A DNA stretch of 55,836 nt from Rhodanobacteraceae bacterium (GTDB lineage Bacteria; Acidobacteriota; Terriglobia; Terriglobales; Acidobacteriaceae): contig JANXWZ010000108.1 of assembly GCA_025350865.1 (NCBI GenBank), forward strand, positions 1 to 55,836, given 5' to 3'. Under the pieces are notes generated by a model, which saw nothing but the letters and a program-made list of their open reading frames with translations, ran no database searches and was not told where the DNA came from. Made by a program: the position numbers and the translations under genes. Of the stretch, positions 27,304-36,323 are shown one piece after another; within the stretch, counting starts at the first letter, position 1, and each line of letters begins with the position of its first letter.

Positions 27304-29325
27304 TTAGGGTTTGTTAGGTGGGATGGTGCCTGCGAATCCATCGTGCATGAACTTGATCATATGATCGCGAGCGATGATGCCGGCCCACGGCTCCGTGCTT
27401 GGCTGGCCGGCGAAGTTTGCACCGAGTGCACCGTGATCTTCGCGAGGGAAGAGCAGCATCTGCACAGATACACCTTCCTGACGCAGCGCGCGGTAGTACT
27501 CCTTCGACTGGCCTTCAGGGTCGGTGGTGTCAGTCTGACCCTGCAATAACAGGAACGGAGTCTTGGCGTGCTCAGCATAGGCCAGAGGGCTTTGACGCCA
27601 GGCCGATTCGAAGTGACGCCACGGCTGCCCGGTGTACCAGCGGTCCCCGTACGAACCTGCCTCGGTGCCGTACTCGCTGAACTGATCGATCACCGGCGCG
27701 CCGGAGATGATCGCCTTGAAGCGTGTGGTCTTGCCTTCGACGAAGCCAGCCATTTCGCCGCCGTAGCTGTAGCCGATCAGCGCCATCTTGTCTGCGTCAA
27801 TAGGTGCGGACTTGATGGCTTCGTCGACTGCGGCCATGATGTCGAGGTAGTCGCCGTTGCCCATGTCGTCTTTGTTGGCGGCCTCGAAGGCGACCCCGTA
27901 GCCGGTGCTGCCTCGGGGGTTGGTGATGAGTACGGCCCAGCCCTGGCCGAGCAGCAGGTTGGTCAGCGGGGAGTAGGTGTCTGTGAATTGGCCGCGTGGG
28001 CCGCCGTGTACGTTGACGACGAGCGGGACCTTGCCAGAGGCGGCCTGTGGCGGCAGATAGAGGAGTCCCTCGATGTTGAAACCGGCGCGCTCGAACAGGA
28101 TCGTCTTCGGGGCGCCAGCAGTCCAGGCGGCGGGGACGAGTTCCGGTGGAGCGAGCTTATGACCCGGCTGATCGAGTGACGGCACCATGTAGACCAGGCC
28201 CGGAGAGGTGCTGGAGCTGCCGACATAAACGTAGGGTCCAGCCTTACCCTGCTGGCGAAGACCTGCAATGGTTGGCAGGCCGAGGTCGAACACCTTCATG
28301 CCGCCGGTTGCGAGGTTGATCGACGCGTTGGTACGCTTCATGCCGCGCGTAAGGCTCACGAGAACAGAGCTGTCGTCGGGGGAGACGTTGAGCTGATCCG
28401 GGGCAATGGTGCCGTCCTTCAATGAGCTGGTGAGGTTGCGCAGCTTGGCGGTGGCGAGGTCGAAGACGAAGACGTCGGCGCAGCCCTCAGGCGCGTCCTG
28501 TTCGCATTTTGCGGCGATGACCAGGCGGTCACTCTTGTTGGTGAAGGCTGCGCGGCGCGTAGATTCCGGCAGGCCCTTCACCTTCTCCTGAGCCGAGGGG
28601 TCTTTGACGGAGACGATTGTGCCGATGGCACTGGGGCCGAGATCGCGCAGGCGGGCGTGGGTGAGGACGAGCAGCTTGTCGGACTGCTCCGACCAGGCAA
28701 TGGAATCCATGTCTACCAGCGCGGGCACTTCGCGGCTTGCGAATGTCTTTGCGTCCAGCAGATAAAGCCTGTGCTCCAACTCATCGTGCTCGACCCATTC
28801 GACATCCTTCTTGTCCCGTTTATCTTTGGTCCGCGCGGCCGGTTCGGGGTCTGTAGCAATGACGGCAATGGTCTGGCCGTCCGGCGAGACGGAGAAACTG
28901 CCGACCGACACGGCGAGTGGTGTCTCGCCTGGAGTGGGTGGGCGCTCAAGTTTGACGGGGGAGGCTTCACCACCGTCGAGAGGCAAACGGTAGAGGCTGG
29001 ATTTGTTGTCGCGGCGCGAGAGGAAGAGGATTGCCGAGTTGTCCGGCAGATATTCGGGGCTGCGTTCGCCCGATGCGTCGGCGGGGCTGAACGTCAGCTG
29101 GCGCGCGGGCTGTCCATCGGTGTTCAGCAACCAGAGATGGGTCTTGCCGCCAGTAGCCGTGCTGTCGGTGATGACGGCGACGACGTGTTTTTGGTCGGGC
29201 GACAGCTGCGGCGAGGCGATGGTGCGGAGTTGGCGAAGCTCTTCGTTGGTGGGGAAGTGCTGCTGCGCAAACGAGGGCACACAGTAGGCGAAGAGAGCAA
29301 ACACACCACCAACGTAGCGATTCAT
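27304..29325 (-). CDS. S9-family prolyl-oligopeptidase-like serine peptidase, secreted
   Basis: 673 residues from the ATG at 29325, which follows GGAAG by six bases; the TTG two codons before would disturb that spacing. A signal peptide ends at SFAQ. Residues about 30-400 form a beta-propeller with repeated SPDG/SPDD turns. The alpha/beta-hydrolase domain carries Ser520 in GYSYGGE, Asp599 in GQTD and His631 in REDHG, a complete triad. VHGGPRGQF and TNPRGSTGYG are family landmarks. It is encoded between a TonB receptor and an M14 peptidase, which fits a peptide-degradation role. Confidence 0.93.
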   Translation of the reverse strand: MNRYVGGVFALFAYCVPSFAQQHFPTNEELRQLRTIASPQLSPDQKHVVAVITDSTATGGKTHLWLLNTDGQPARQLTFSPADASGERSPEYLPDNSAILFLSRRDNKSSLYRLPLDGGEASPVKLERPPTPGETPLAVSVGSFSVSPDGQTIAVIATDPEPAARTKDKRDKKDVEWVEHDELEHRLYLLDAKTFASREVPALVDMDSIAWSEQSDKLLVLTHARLRDLGPSAIGTIVSVKDPSAQEKVKGLPESTRRAAFTNKSDRLVIAAKCEQDAPEGCADVFVFDLATAKLRNLTSSLKDGTIAPDQLNVSPDDSSVLVSLTRGMKRTNASINLATGGMKVFDLGLPTIAGLRQQGKAGPYVYVGSSSTSPGLVYMVPSLDQPGHKLAPPELVPAAWTAGAPKTILFERAGFNIEGLLYLPPQAASGKVPLVVNVHGGPRGQFTDTYSPLTNLLLGQGWAVLITNPRGSTGYGVAFEAANKDDMGNGDYLDIMAAVDEAIKSAPIDADKMALIGYSYGGEMAGFVEGKTTRFKAIISGAPVIDQFSEYGTEAGSYGDRWYTGQPWRHFESAWRQSPLAYAEHAKTPFLLLQGQTDTTDPEGQSKEYYRALRQEGVSVQMLLFPREDHGALGANFAGQPSTEPWAGIIARDHMIKFMHDGFAGTIPPNKP

Positions 29326-29352
29326 GAGCAACTTCCTTCAATCCGATGTTTT

Positions 29353-29398
29353 GCCCCCGTGCACTCGCTGTAAGGACATAGTGCGAGTGCACGGGGGC
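29353..29398 (-). terminator. Strong hairpin after the second TonB receptor gene
   Basis: A perfect 16-bp stem (GCCCCCGTGCACTCGC at 29353-29368 with its complement at 29383-29398) and a 14-base loop. It sits between the receptor stop (29412) and the S9 peptidase start (29325). There is no T-tract on the minus strand, so partial termination or mRNA stabilisation is likelier than complete termination. Confidence 0.6.
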
Positions 29399-29411
29399 AG
29401 GTGGGTTGCGG

Positions 29412-32400
29412 TTAGAACTGGTAGCGGAGCGAGAACTGCTGACGCCGCGCAGTCGTTAGGGTGCTGCTGTATCTGCCGAACGAACCGCTCGTTACGTTGG
29501 TGCTGGCAAGACTGCCGAAGCGCACCGAGTTGGTTACGTTGAAGACTTCCCAGGCGAACTGCATGGAGTGATACTCGGTGATCTGGAAGGGCTTGAACAC
29601 GCTTGCATCCGCTCCGAAGTAGCCGTCGCGACGGAAGTTGTTGCGCTGACCTGCTTCGCCGGGGTAGGGAAGGCGGAGATAGGGACCGCCGTTCGAGACG
29701 GTATTGGTGATTGCCGCTGCAACATCTTTCGGAATCGCATATGGTACCCGGTTGACATCGCCAGTGGTGCCGGTGTTGAAGCTGCCCGTCTTGACGGCGA
29801 AGCTTGCAATCTCCCAGTCGGTGGTAAATCCGCCCTCGGTAGCCGAGAAGGGAAGTCCGCTGGTCCAACGCGTAATGTTAGCAAGACGCCATCCGCCAAT
29901 CGCGAGATCGGTGAAGTGGTTGACCTTGCCGCCAAATGCCTTGCCACGTCCGAAAGGCAGGCTGTAGGAAGCCGTGAAGGTGATCAGGTGCCGGGTATCG
30001 AAGTCCGATACGCCGCGCGACTGTGCCGGGTTGAAGGCATTGGTGATGTAGGAGCTGACACCGCCCAGCGCAAGGCTATCGCGCTCGGTATCGGAACCGA
30101 GGTCGATCGAGTTGCCATAGGTGTAGCTGAGGTCCGACTGTAGACCGTGGCTTGAAGGATGACGCAGCACGAACTGACCGGCGTTATAGGAGGAAGTGCC
30201 GATGGTCGACTGTGCATACAGTGCCGAGAACTGACCCTGGAACATACGGTTCGCAGGAGCGTTTGCCGGGCAGCCGTATGTGCAGTAGTTGTCGATATCG
30301 GCGGTGGACTGGGTCTCGCCGGCGATCTTGCGGTTGGGCGCAAACTCCAGCGTGTAGATGTTCTGCGTGGCCGACTTGCCGGTACCGTCGTAGGTGATCA
30401 CGCCCTTCGAATTGCGGATGACGATGTTCGCCATCTGCGGGAAGATATTTTCGAAGTACGGGATGGTTGCAATGTTCGTGGCCTTGCTGCTGCCGCCGTT
30501 TGCATCGACTGCCGCAGCCAACTGCGCGCCAGCCTGGAAGTAGCTGGTGCCAGACTTTGTATCCACCAGGTTGGTGGGCGTCGTCAGATCGAGCTGCTGA
30601 ACCAGCTTGCGACCGAAGCGTCCAACGTATGCGGCTTCAAGCGTGAAGCCTCCAGGCAGCGCACGCTGAATCGACAGGTTCACGACCTCGGAGTACGGGG
30701 TCTTGATCTTGTTGTCGATGCCCGAGCTGATGAGGAAGCCGGTGCTCGAAGGCGCGTACGGGAAGTTGAGGGTGGCTGCCGGGGTGACCTTCGGCAGATT
30801 CGGCAGCGTGAAGCGATCGACGAAGCGCGGTGCGGTCTCGGGCGAGAGCACGTTGAGTGCGCTCGACAAGCTGCTGGCAAGACCGAACGAACCCTTCTGG
30901 TTGAAGCCGTTGATGATGCCCTGGCCGAAGTGGTCATAGTACAGGCCGGCACCGGCGCGGATGGACGTCTTGCTGTTGAGCGCGTAGGCGACCGAGAACC
31001 GCGGAGCGATGTTCAACTTCTGCTTGGCCCAGTATCCCGGACGGCCATAGACTGGCCCGTTCGGAGCGAAGGCGATGGTCGGGTTGTAGGTCTGGCCGGC
31101 AGCTGCCGCCGCGGCGCGCTGGGTGAGGATCGCGTGCGTGTCGATGGTCGGAGCAGCGGACTGACCGTTGCTCTCATACGGCACCTGCAGGATGCTGTGG
31201 CGCAGCCCGAAGGTGAGCGTGAGCTTCGGAGTGGCGCGCCAGGAATCCTGCGCGAAGTACTCGAACTCGTTGGACACGAATGCGCGTACCACTGGAGCGC
31301 CCACTGCGAGCAGCGTACCGGTGTTCCCGCCGGAGGAGACGGCGTAGTTGATGTTCTGTGAGATGGCGGGCAGAGCGCCGACCAGGTTGCCGTACGCCGT
31401 GAGGTAGTTGTTGGTAAAGCCGGACGATACGGGGAAGATGGTTGCGCTCAAGGTGGAGGGATCGGGCAAGCCGTTGGTCGTCAGGCCAAGCGGATTGGTG
31501 CTGCCACCGTAGAACGAGTTGGCATCGGTCTTGGAGTTGTTGTGGATCAGCCGCCAGGAGGCGCCGACCTGGATGGAGTGGTTGCCACGCGTGTAGTTCA
31601 GGTTGTCGTTGATGCTGTTGATGGGAACGCTGCGGATCGAGTTGCGGGTTTCGCCGGTTGGCGAGGCGATGAAGCGGATGTCCGTATAGCTGCCGACACC
31701 CTGACCGGAGGTTCCGAAGCCCTGACGGGTATAGCCGTAGCGGATATCGTTCACCATCCGCGGGTTGATGATGTAGGTATATCCGACAGCGATGCCCTTG
31801 GTGTTGTCCTTTGTTGCGCTGGAGGGCGGGAGACCGGGGAACTGCTGCGTTCCGCTGATCACGTCCTTCTGCAGGTTGCCACGCACGAAGATGTGGTGAT
31901 TCGCGGTGGGTGTGTAGTCGAACTTCACGATCGACGTGTTGTGCGTGTACGGCGTAGGCGACGAAAACGTGAACGAACCTTCGTTCAAGCCGTCGCCGAG
32001 AGTAGTGCCGTTGGCGCGCGGGATCTGCGCGAAGTATGCGAGGATGGCGGTGTTGGGACCGGGGCCCTTGGGACAAACGCCGTTCGCCACGCAAGGTTGG
32101 TCAAGGGTCGTGATTTGGGCGGGCGTCAGGCTCTGGATATTGCCTTTCGTGTCGCGGTATTGAATATTGCCGGCGCGGTATGAATCGGTCGGAACTTCCT
32201 GCGTTACGGTCGCGCTCTCATGTGTGCGTACGCCTTCGTAGTTGAAAAAGAAGAAAAGTTTGTCCTTGAGGATGGGGCCACCGAACGTGCCGCCGAAGGT
32301 GTTGCGAGTCAATTGGGGCGGCTTGTTTGCCGTTCCGCTGAGGGCCTGGGTCTGCTTGGGGAACCACTCGTTCGCGGCAAAATAACGATTGCGCCAGTAC

Positions 32401-33170
32401 TCATAGGCGCTGCCGTGGAACTTGTTTGTGCCGCTCTTGGTTACCAGCGTCACCTGCGCACCGGAGGAACGACCGGCTTCAGCGTTGGCGCTTGCAGTCG
32501 TCACGCGATACTCCTGCGTTGAATCGATCGTCGACCGGAGAACGCCGGTGAAGGCGTAACCGAAGGTCTGGTCGTTGTCGTCGAGGCCGTCGAGCGTGAT
32601 GTTGCCCTGGTCGGAGCGAGCGCCTGCGACTGCACCCAGACGGCTATCCGTAGTAGCAGCAGGATTGCTCGCGCTGTTGTTGTTTCCGAAGTACAACACT
32701 CCCGGCTGCAGGCTGAGCAGGTCGGCGACATTGCGCGCGTCGATCGGCATCGTCTCCAGTTGCTCACTGCTGATCGCGTTGCCAATGGTTGCATCGGTAA
32801 AGTTCAGGGTTGACGAAGTCGAAACCTCGACCGTCTCTTTTGCTGAGCCGACCGACAGTTTGAAGTCGATGGTTGCAGGCTGGCTGACCAGCAGTTGTGT
32901 CTGCTTTTCGACTGCGCCGAAACCGGCTGCAGTGGCCGTGATCGTATACGTCGACGGCTTGATTTCCACGAAGCTGTAATCGCCGCCTTTGCCGACAGGA
33001 TGCGTCTGCGAGGTGTTGGACGTGACATCTGTGATGGTGACCGATGCCGTCGAGACGACTGCTCCCGTCGGATCCGTGACCACACCTCGGACCGATGTGG
33101 TGGCGTTTTGGGCGATCGCGGTCGCAGCGAAGACCAGGAAAGAGCTAAAGGCGAATAACCTGCGGATCAT
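29412..33170 (-). CDS. TonB-dependent receptor, Oar-like, in the peptidase operon
   Basis: 1252 residues from the ATG at 33170, which has GGAGG eight bases upstream; the TTG at 33185 overlaps that site. Signal peptide ends at AIAQN. The CarboxypepD_reg domain (VRGVVTDPTGAVVSTASVTI) occupies about residues 25-110, then a plug with DGLDDNDQT and SGTNKFHGSAYEYWRNR, then a long barrel. The C-terminus QFSLRYQF ends in Phe. It is flanked by an M14 gene upstream and S9 and M14 genes downstream on the same strand, so import of peptides is inferred. It is only distantly similar to the receptor at 20401-23874. Confidence 0.92.
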   Translation of the reverse strand: MIRRLFAFSSFLVFAATAIAQNATTSVRGVVTDPTGAVVSTASVTITDVTSNTSQTHPVGKGGDYSFVEIKPSTYTITATAAGFGAVEKQTQLLVSQPATIDFKLSVGSAKETVEVSTSSTLNFTDATIGNAISSEQLETMPIDARNVADLLSLQPGVLYFGNNNSASNPAATTDSRLGAVAGARSDQGNITLDGLDDNDQTFGYAFTGVLRSTIDSTQEYRVTTASANAEAGRSSGAQVTLVTKSGTNKFHGSAYEYWRNRYFAANEWFPKQTQALSGTANKPPQLTRNTFGGTFGGPILKDKLFFFFNYEGVRTHESATVTQEVPTDSYRAGNIQYRDTKGNIQSLTPAQITTLDQPCVANGVCPKGPGPNTAILAYFAQIPRANGTTLGDGLNEGSFTFSSPTPYTHNTSIVKFDYTPTANHHIFVRGNLQKDVISGTQQFPGLPPSSATKDNTKGIAVGYTYIINPRMVNDIRYGYTRQGFGTSGQGVGSYTDIRFIASPTGETRNSIRSVPINSINDNLNYTRGNHSIQVGASWRLIHNNSKTDANSFYGGSTNPLGLTTNGLPDPSTLSATIFPVSSGFTNNYLTAYGNLVGALPAISQNINYAVSSGGNTGTLLAVGAPVVRAFVSNEFEYFAQDSWRATPKLTLTFGLRHSILQVPYESNGQSAAPTIDTHAILTQRAAAAAAGQTYNPTIAFAPNGPVYGRPGYWAKQKLNIAPRFSVAYALNSKTSIRAGAGLYYDHFGQGIINGFNQKGSFGLASSLSSALNVLSPETAPRFVDRFTLPNLPKVTPAATLNFPYAPSSTGFLISSGIDNKIKTPYSEVVNLSIQRALPGGFTLEAAYVGRFGRKLVQQLDLTTPTNLVDTKSGTSYFQAGAQLAAAVDANGGSSKATNIATIPYFENIFPQMANIVIRNSKGVITYDGTGKSATQNIYTLEFAPNRKIAGETQSTADIDNYCTYGCPANAPANRMFQGQFSALYAQSTIGTSSYNAGQFVLRHPSSHGLQSDLSYTYGNSIDLGSDTERDSLALGGVSSYITNAFNPAQSRGVSDFDTRHLITFTASYSLPFGRGKAFGGKVNHFTDLAIGGWRLANITRWTSGLPFSATEGGFTTDWEIASFAVKTGSFNTGTTGDVNRVPYAIPKDVAAAITNTVSNGGPYLRLPYPGEAGQRNNFRRDGYFGADASVFKPFQITEYHSMQFAWEVFNVTNSVRFGSLASTNVTSGSFGRYSSTLTTARRQQFSLRYQF

Positions 33171-33243
33171 GGTGTAGTCCTCCAAAAATGAAACAAATGA
33201 AAAGTCTTGGGCACTGCCTCGAGAAAACGTATTGCCTCGAAAT

Positions 33244-35898
33244 TTAGGGGGTCACTCCCCCGGTACGACGTGTCGGGGCAGAGGGCTCTCCTGTTGCGGT
33301 TGCGGGTGATGTGGCAGGCGGGATCGATTCTGCCGGCATCGGCGGGTTGTCATACTGATAAAGCGCGTTGAACATATAGCGGTAGGTGCCGTGGGCCTGC
33401 CCACGATGCTGCGGTTTGAAGCCGTAGAGCAGAATGCGGCCTCTGCCATAGCTCACCTCGAGCGCCGCAATCTTGTCGTGCAACATTTCGGAGTGGATGA
33501 TCATGCCGCTCTCCAAGGGGTCTTGCTCGCGTGGATAACGGGCCAGAACCGCGCCCTTGAACCCCGGTAGCAGGTCGAAGGCGGGACCGCGCTCAAACAT
33601 GATTACTGGTGAATCCGGCACGCCGAAGTTGACGGGCTGTTCGCCACGCGACTTCTCGATCTTCAGCAACGCTCCGGCGCAGAAGAACTTGTCGTTGGCG
33701 ACGCCTTCCAGCACATTCTTCACAGGCAGCGACATCAACGGAATCAGCGCGGCAGCCGCCTGGTTGAAGGCGATCAACGTGCCGCCGTCCTGCACGAACT
33801 CCTGCAGATTGGTGAGGCCGTTGCGCTCGATGCCGCCGGCGTACTGGCCGGGAACGCTTCCCGTCGCAAAGCCGTTCATCAACTGGCGCGAGCTCATGTC
33901 CGGCAGGATGATGACGTCGTAGCGGGCGCGCAGCCCGGACGAGCGGATGTCGGCGTTGTAGATGCTGATGGGCTTGAAGCTGTAATCTTCAAGAATCCAG
34001 CGGGTCCAGCCTTCGTCGATCGACGGGCTCCACGGCCGATAGAGGCCAACGCGTGCGGCCTTCAAGGGGACGGTGTGGGCTGGTTCCGTCGTGGCAGTTG
34101 CGCCAATCGAGAACTTCTTCGCCAGCGACTCAATCTCGGCTCTTGCAATGCCGCCGACCACAAAGGCGCCGCGCTCCGTGCCTTCGGCTGTCTTTACGGC
34201 GTCGGACGCCATCGAGACCGTTCCACCCTTGGCCAGAACGGCGTTCACCAGCTTGAATGCTGCGTTCGGTTTGTGGCTGATCGCAAACTGCGTGCCTTCA
34301 CCGGATATCGCTGATGCGGGAAGCTTGACCTCGGTGATTTTGAGCAATGCCGAACGCTGCTCTGCGGTCATCGGATCGGTGATGGCATCTACCGAAACAC
34401 CCATCTGCAGCGGAAGCGTCCAGCCAGTAATGTCATACGGAAGGTGCGCTCCGGCGGCGGTGCTGCCGGTGGCTGCGGCGGGGTAGACCTGGCGCTCAAA
34501 CAGCTCCTTCGCCATCGCCGCGAAGGGCTGATCCATCGGGATGACCCAGGATCCAGCGGGGTAATCGATGCCGTTAGTCTTGAATCCGGCCTTGGTCTGG
34601 TACACGTCGAGGCCGTTGTCGATCATCTTCTGCGCTAGCAGTCCGGCTTCGGGCACGTCAGACTGCTTGTCGCTAATGACATAGCCGTAGGGCGGCTCGG
34701 TGCGGTGAATGCTGTCGCGAGCGGCCTGGTAGCGGTTGTAGTTCAGCGATTCGCGATTCTTGGCGGCGAGATCGAGTACGGACATGGAGCCGGCAACCAT
34801 ATAGTCGACAGCATCCTTCAGCCTCCACCAGCCACCCTCCCAGGGAGTGGTGTACATGGTGCCGGGGCGCAGGTCCCGGAACTCCGTCGGGAACTCGTCA
34901 ACCGTGTAAAAGCGCGGAGTTGCGTACCGATAAAGAGCGGTTTCGGTAAAGAAGGAAATCTCGTTGCGGAAGACGCCGGCCCAGTCGGTAAAACCCGCGT
35001 ACCAGTTGTCGAAACGCGACTCGTGAATGGCACCGGGCATGTTGTGTTGGTCGAGATACGCGGCCATGTTGGTGCCAATCACATTGAGCCAGCTGCGCAC
35101 GTAGGGGCTGACGTTGCTGGAGATGGGGTCCGCAAACGGCGGAATCCAGATGCGGCCGGGGAAGGGTGCCGTCTGGTGCTGACAGTAGAAGATGACCGGG
35201 CTGTATTCCAGCTCAGCCTTCACGACGACCTGCTCTTCCTTCATGTTCAGCATGAAGCCGTCGCGGTTGTTGTCGTGGCCGACGTACTCCTGATAAAGGA
35301 ACGGAAGCGGCGCGACCTCGTACTTGGTGCCGAGATTCTGCCGGTACCAGGAGACGACCATATCCTGACCGTCGGGATTGAGAGTGGGCCACAGGACGAG
35401 GACGACGTTGTCGAGAATTGCCGTGACTTCGGGATCGTCCTTCGCTGAAAGAAGCTTGTACGCGAGCGCGATGGAGTGCTGGCCGCCAGCGACCTCAGAG
35501 GAGTGGAGACCGCCGTCGATGTGGACGATCGCCTTGGTCTGACGCGCCAACTGAAGGGCCTGCTGATCGTTTAGCCCCTCCCCGGTGGCGAGACGGCGGG
35601 CGTTTTTCTTGTACTCGTCCAGTCGGGCGAGGTTTGCAGGCGAAGAGATGACACCGACCTCGATGTCGCGGCCCTGCGAAGTCTTCCCGACCGTAAACAT
35701 CTTCATCCGGTCGGAGGCCTGTGCCATGGCATGGAAATACTTGACCGATTCCTCGTAGTTCGCCAGATAGAAGTCATCGCCGGGAGTGTGCCCGAGAAAG
35801 GCGGAGGGTGTCGGTAATTGCGCGAACGGAGTGGCCGTGGCGATTCCGAACCAGAGCAACGAACAACCCAACCACTTTCTCGGCGCAAAACTCATCAT
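33244..35898 (-). CDS. M14-family metallopeptidase, first gene of the peptidase operon
   Basis: 884 residues from the ATG at 35898; the alternative upstream start at 35937 would add 13 residues before a good signal peptide (WLGCSLLWFGIATATPFAQ). The zinc motif is HSSE in GGLHSSEVAGG and the second landmark is HDNNRDGFMLN. The C-terminal half is long, as in the other M14 protein at 24239-27277, with which it shares architecture but limited identity. The Shine-Dalgarno site is weak (AAAGAGA). The gene is 73 bases upstream of the receptor start and probably opens the four-gene unit. Confidence 0.9.
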   Translation of the reverse strand: MMSFAPRKWLGCSLLWFGIATATPFAQLPTPSAFLGHTPGDDFYLANYEESVKYFHAMAQASDRMKMFTVGKTSQGRDIEVGVISSPANLARLDEYKKNARRLATGEGLNDQQALQLARQTKAIVHIDGGLHSSEVAGGQHSIALAYKLLSAKDDPEVTAILDNVVLVLWPTLNPDGQDMVVSWYRQNLGTKYEVAPLPFLYQEYVGHDNNRDGFMLNMKEEQVVVKAELEYSPVIFYCQHQTAPFPGRIWIPPFADPISSNVSPYVRSWLNVIGTNMAAYLDQHNMPGAIHESRFDNWYAGFTDWAGVFRNEISFFTETALYRYATPRFYTVDEFPTEFRDLRPGTMYTTPWEGGWWRLKDAVDYMVAGSMSVLDLAAKNRESLNYNRYQAARDSIHRTEPPYGYVISDKQSDVPEAGLLAQKMIDNGLDVYQTKAGFKTNGIDYPAGSWVIPMDQPFAAMAKELFERQVYPAAATGSTAAGAHLPYDITGWTLPLQMGVSVDAITDPMTAEQRSALLKITEVKLPASAISGEGTQFAISHKPNAAFKLVNAVLAKGGTVSMASDAVKTAEGTERGAFVVGGIARAEIESLAKKFSIGATATTEPAHTVPLKAARVGLYRPWSPSIDEGWTRWILEDYSFKPISIYNADIRSSGLRARYDVIILPDMSSRQLMNGFATGSVPGQYAGGIERNGLTNLQEFVQDGGTLIAFNQAAAALIPLMSLPVKNVLEGVANDKFFCAGALLKIEKSRGEQPVNFGVPDSPVIMFERGPAFDLLPGFKGAVLARYPREQDPLESGMIIHSEMLHDKIAALEVSYGRGRILLYGFKPQHRGQAHGTYRYMFNALYQYDNPPMPAESIPPATSPATATGEPSAPTRRTGGVTP

Positions 35899-36323
35899 TG
35901 TCTCTTTTCGTGGAACCCAACGACTTCGTTGAAGCAAGCTTGACCTCGCGGATACAACCCGAGGCGAATTTGTGGCAACGCAGACGCAACACCGGGGACT
36001 CTGCGGTCCAAAACCAGGGAGCCAAAATCAGGTCAGCTTAGGACGACGCCAAAGCTGTTTTTTTTCGTGAATAATTTGAATGTAAAGAAATCGTTACGAA
36101 ACTGCAATGGGCATCTGTTACGTCGCGGAAAATCGTTTCATTCCCGGACGAAATGAGTCATTGCAGGCAGATCGCGTGGCCCACTGTCCGCGCCTGTATT
36201 CATGCTGTCGACTAATTCGCTCTCTATTTTTGGTTCCCGGCTTCTGTCGGGAAGCGCACCCATCCGACGGGACTATTCCGCCCGGCTCCGACGCGAGTCA
36301 TCGGCGTCTCTAGATCGCCTGGT
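35899..36323. other. Gap upstream of the peptidase operon
   Basis: No gene is supported. On the minus strand a weak promoter can be read: TTGCAG (36108-36103) and TACATT (36085-36080), 17 bases apart, with the palindrome-like GTTTCGTAAC in the spacer. The near-identical motif recurs at 39695-39714. The region 36108-36323 also contains the 3' flank of the phosphatase gene; no terminator-like hairpin was seen there. Confidence 0.35.

Noticed and set aside
36107-36313. 68-codon plus-strand frame in the gap before the phosphatase
   Set aside because: No ribosome site, Arg/Ser-rich composition, and no similarity to anything known.
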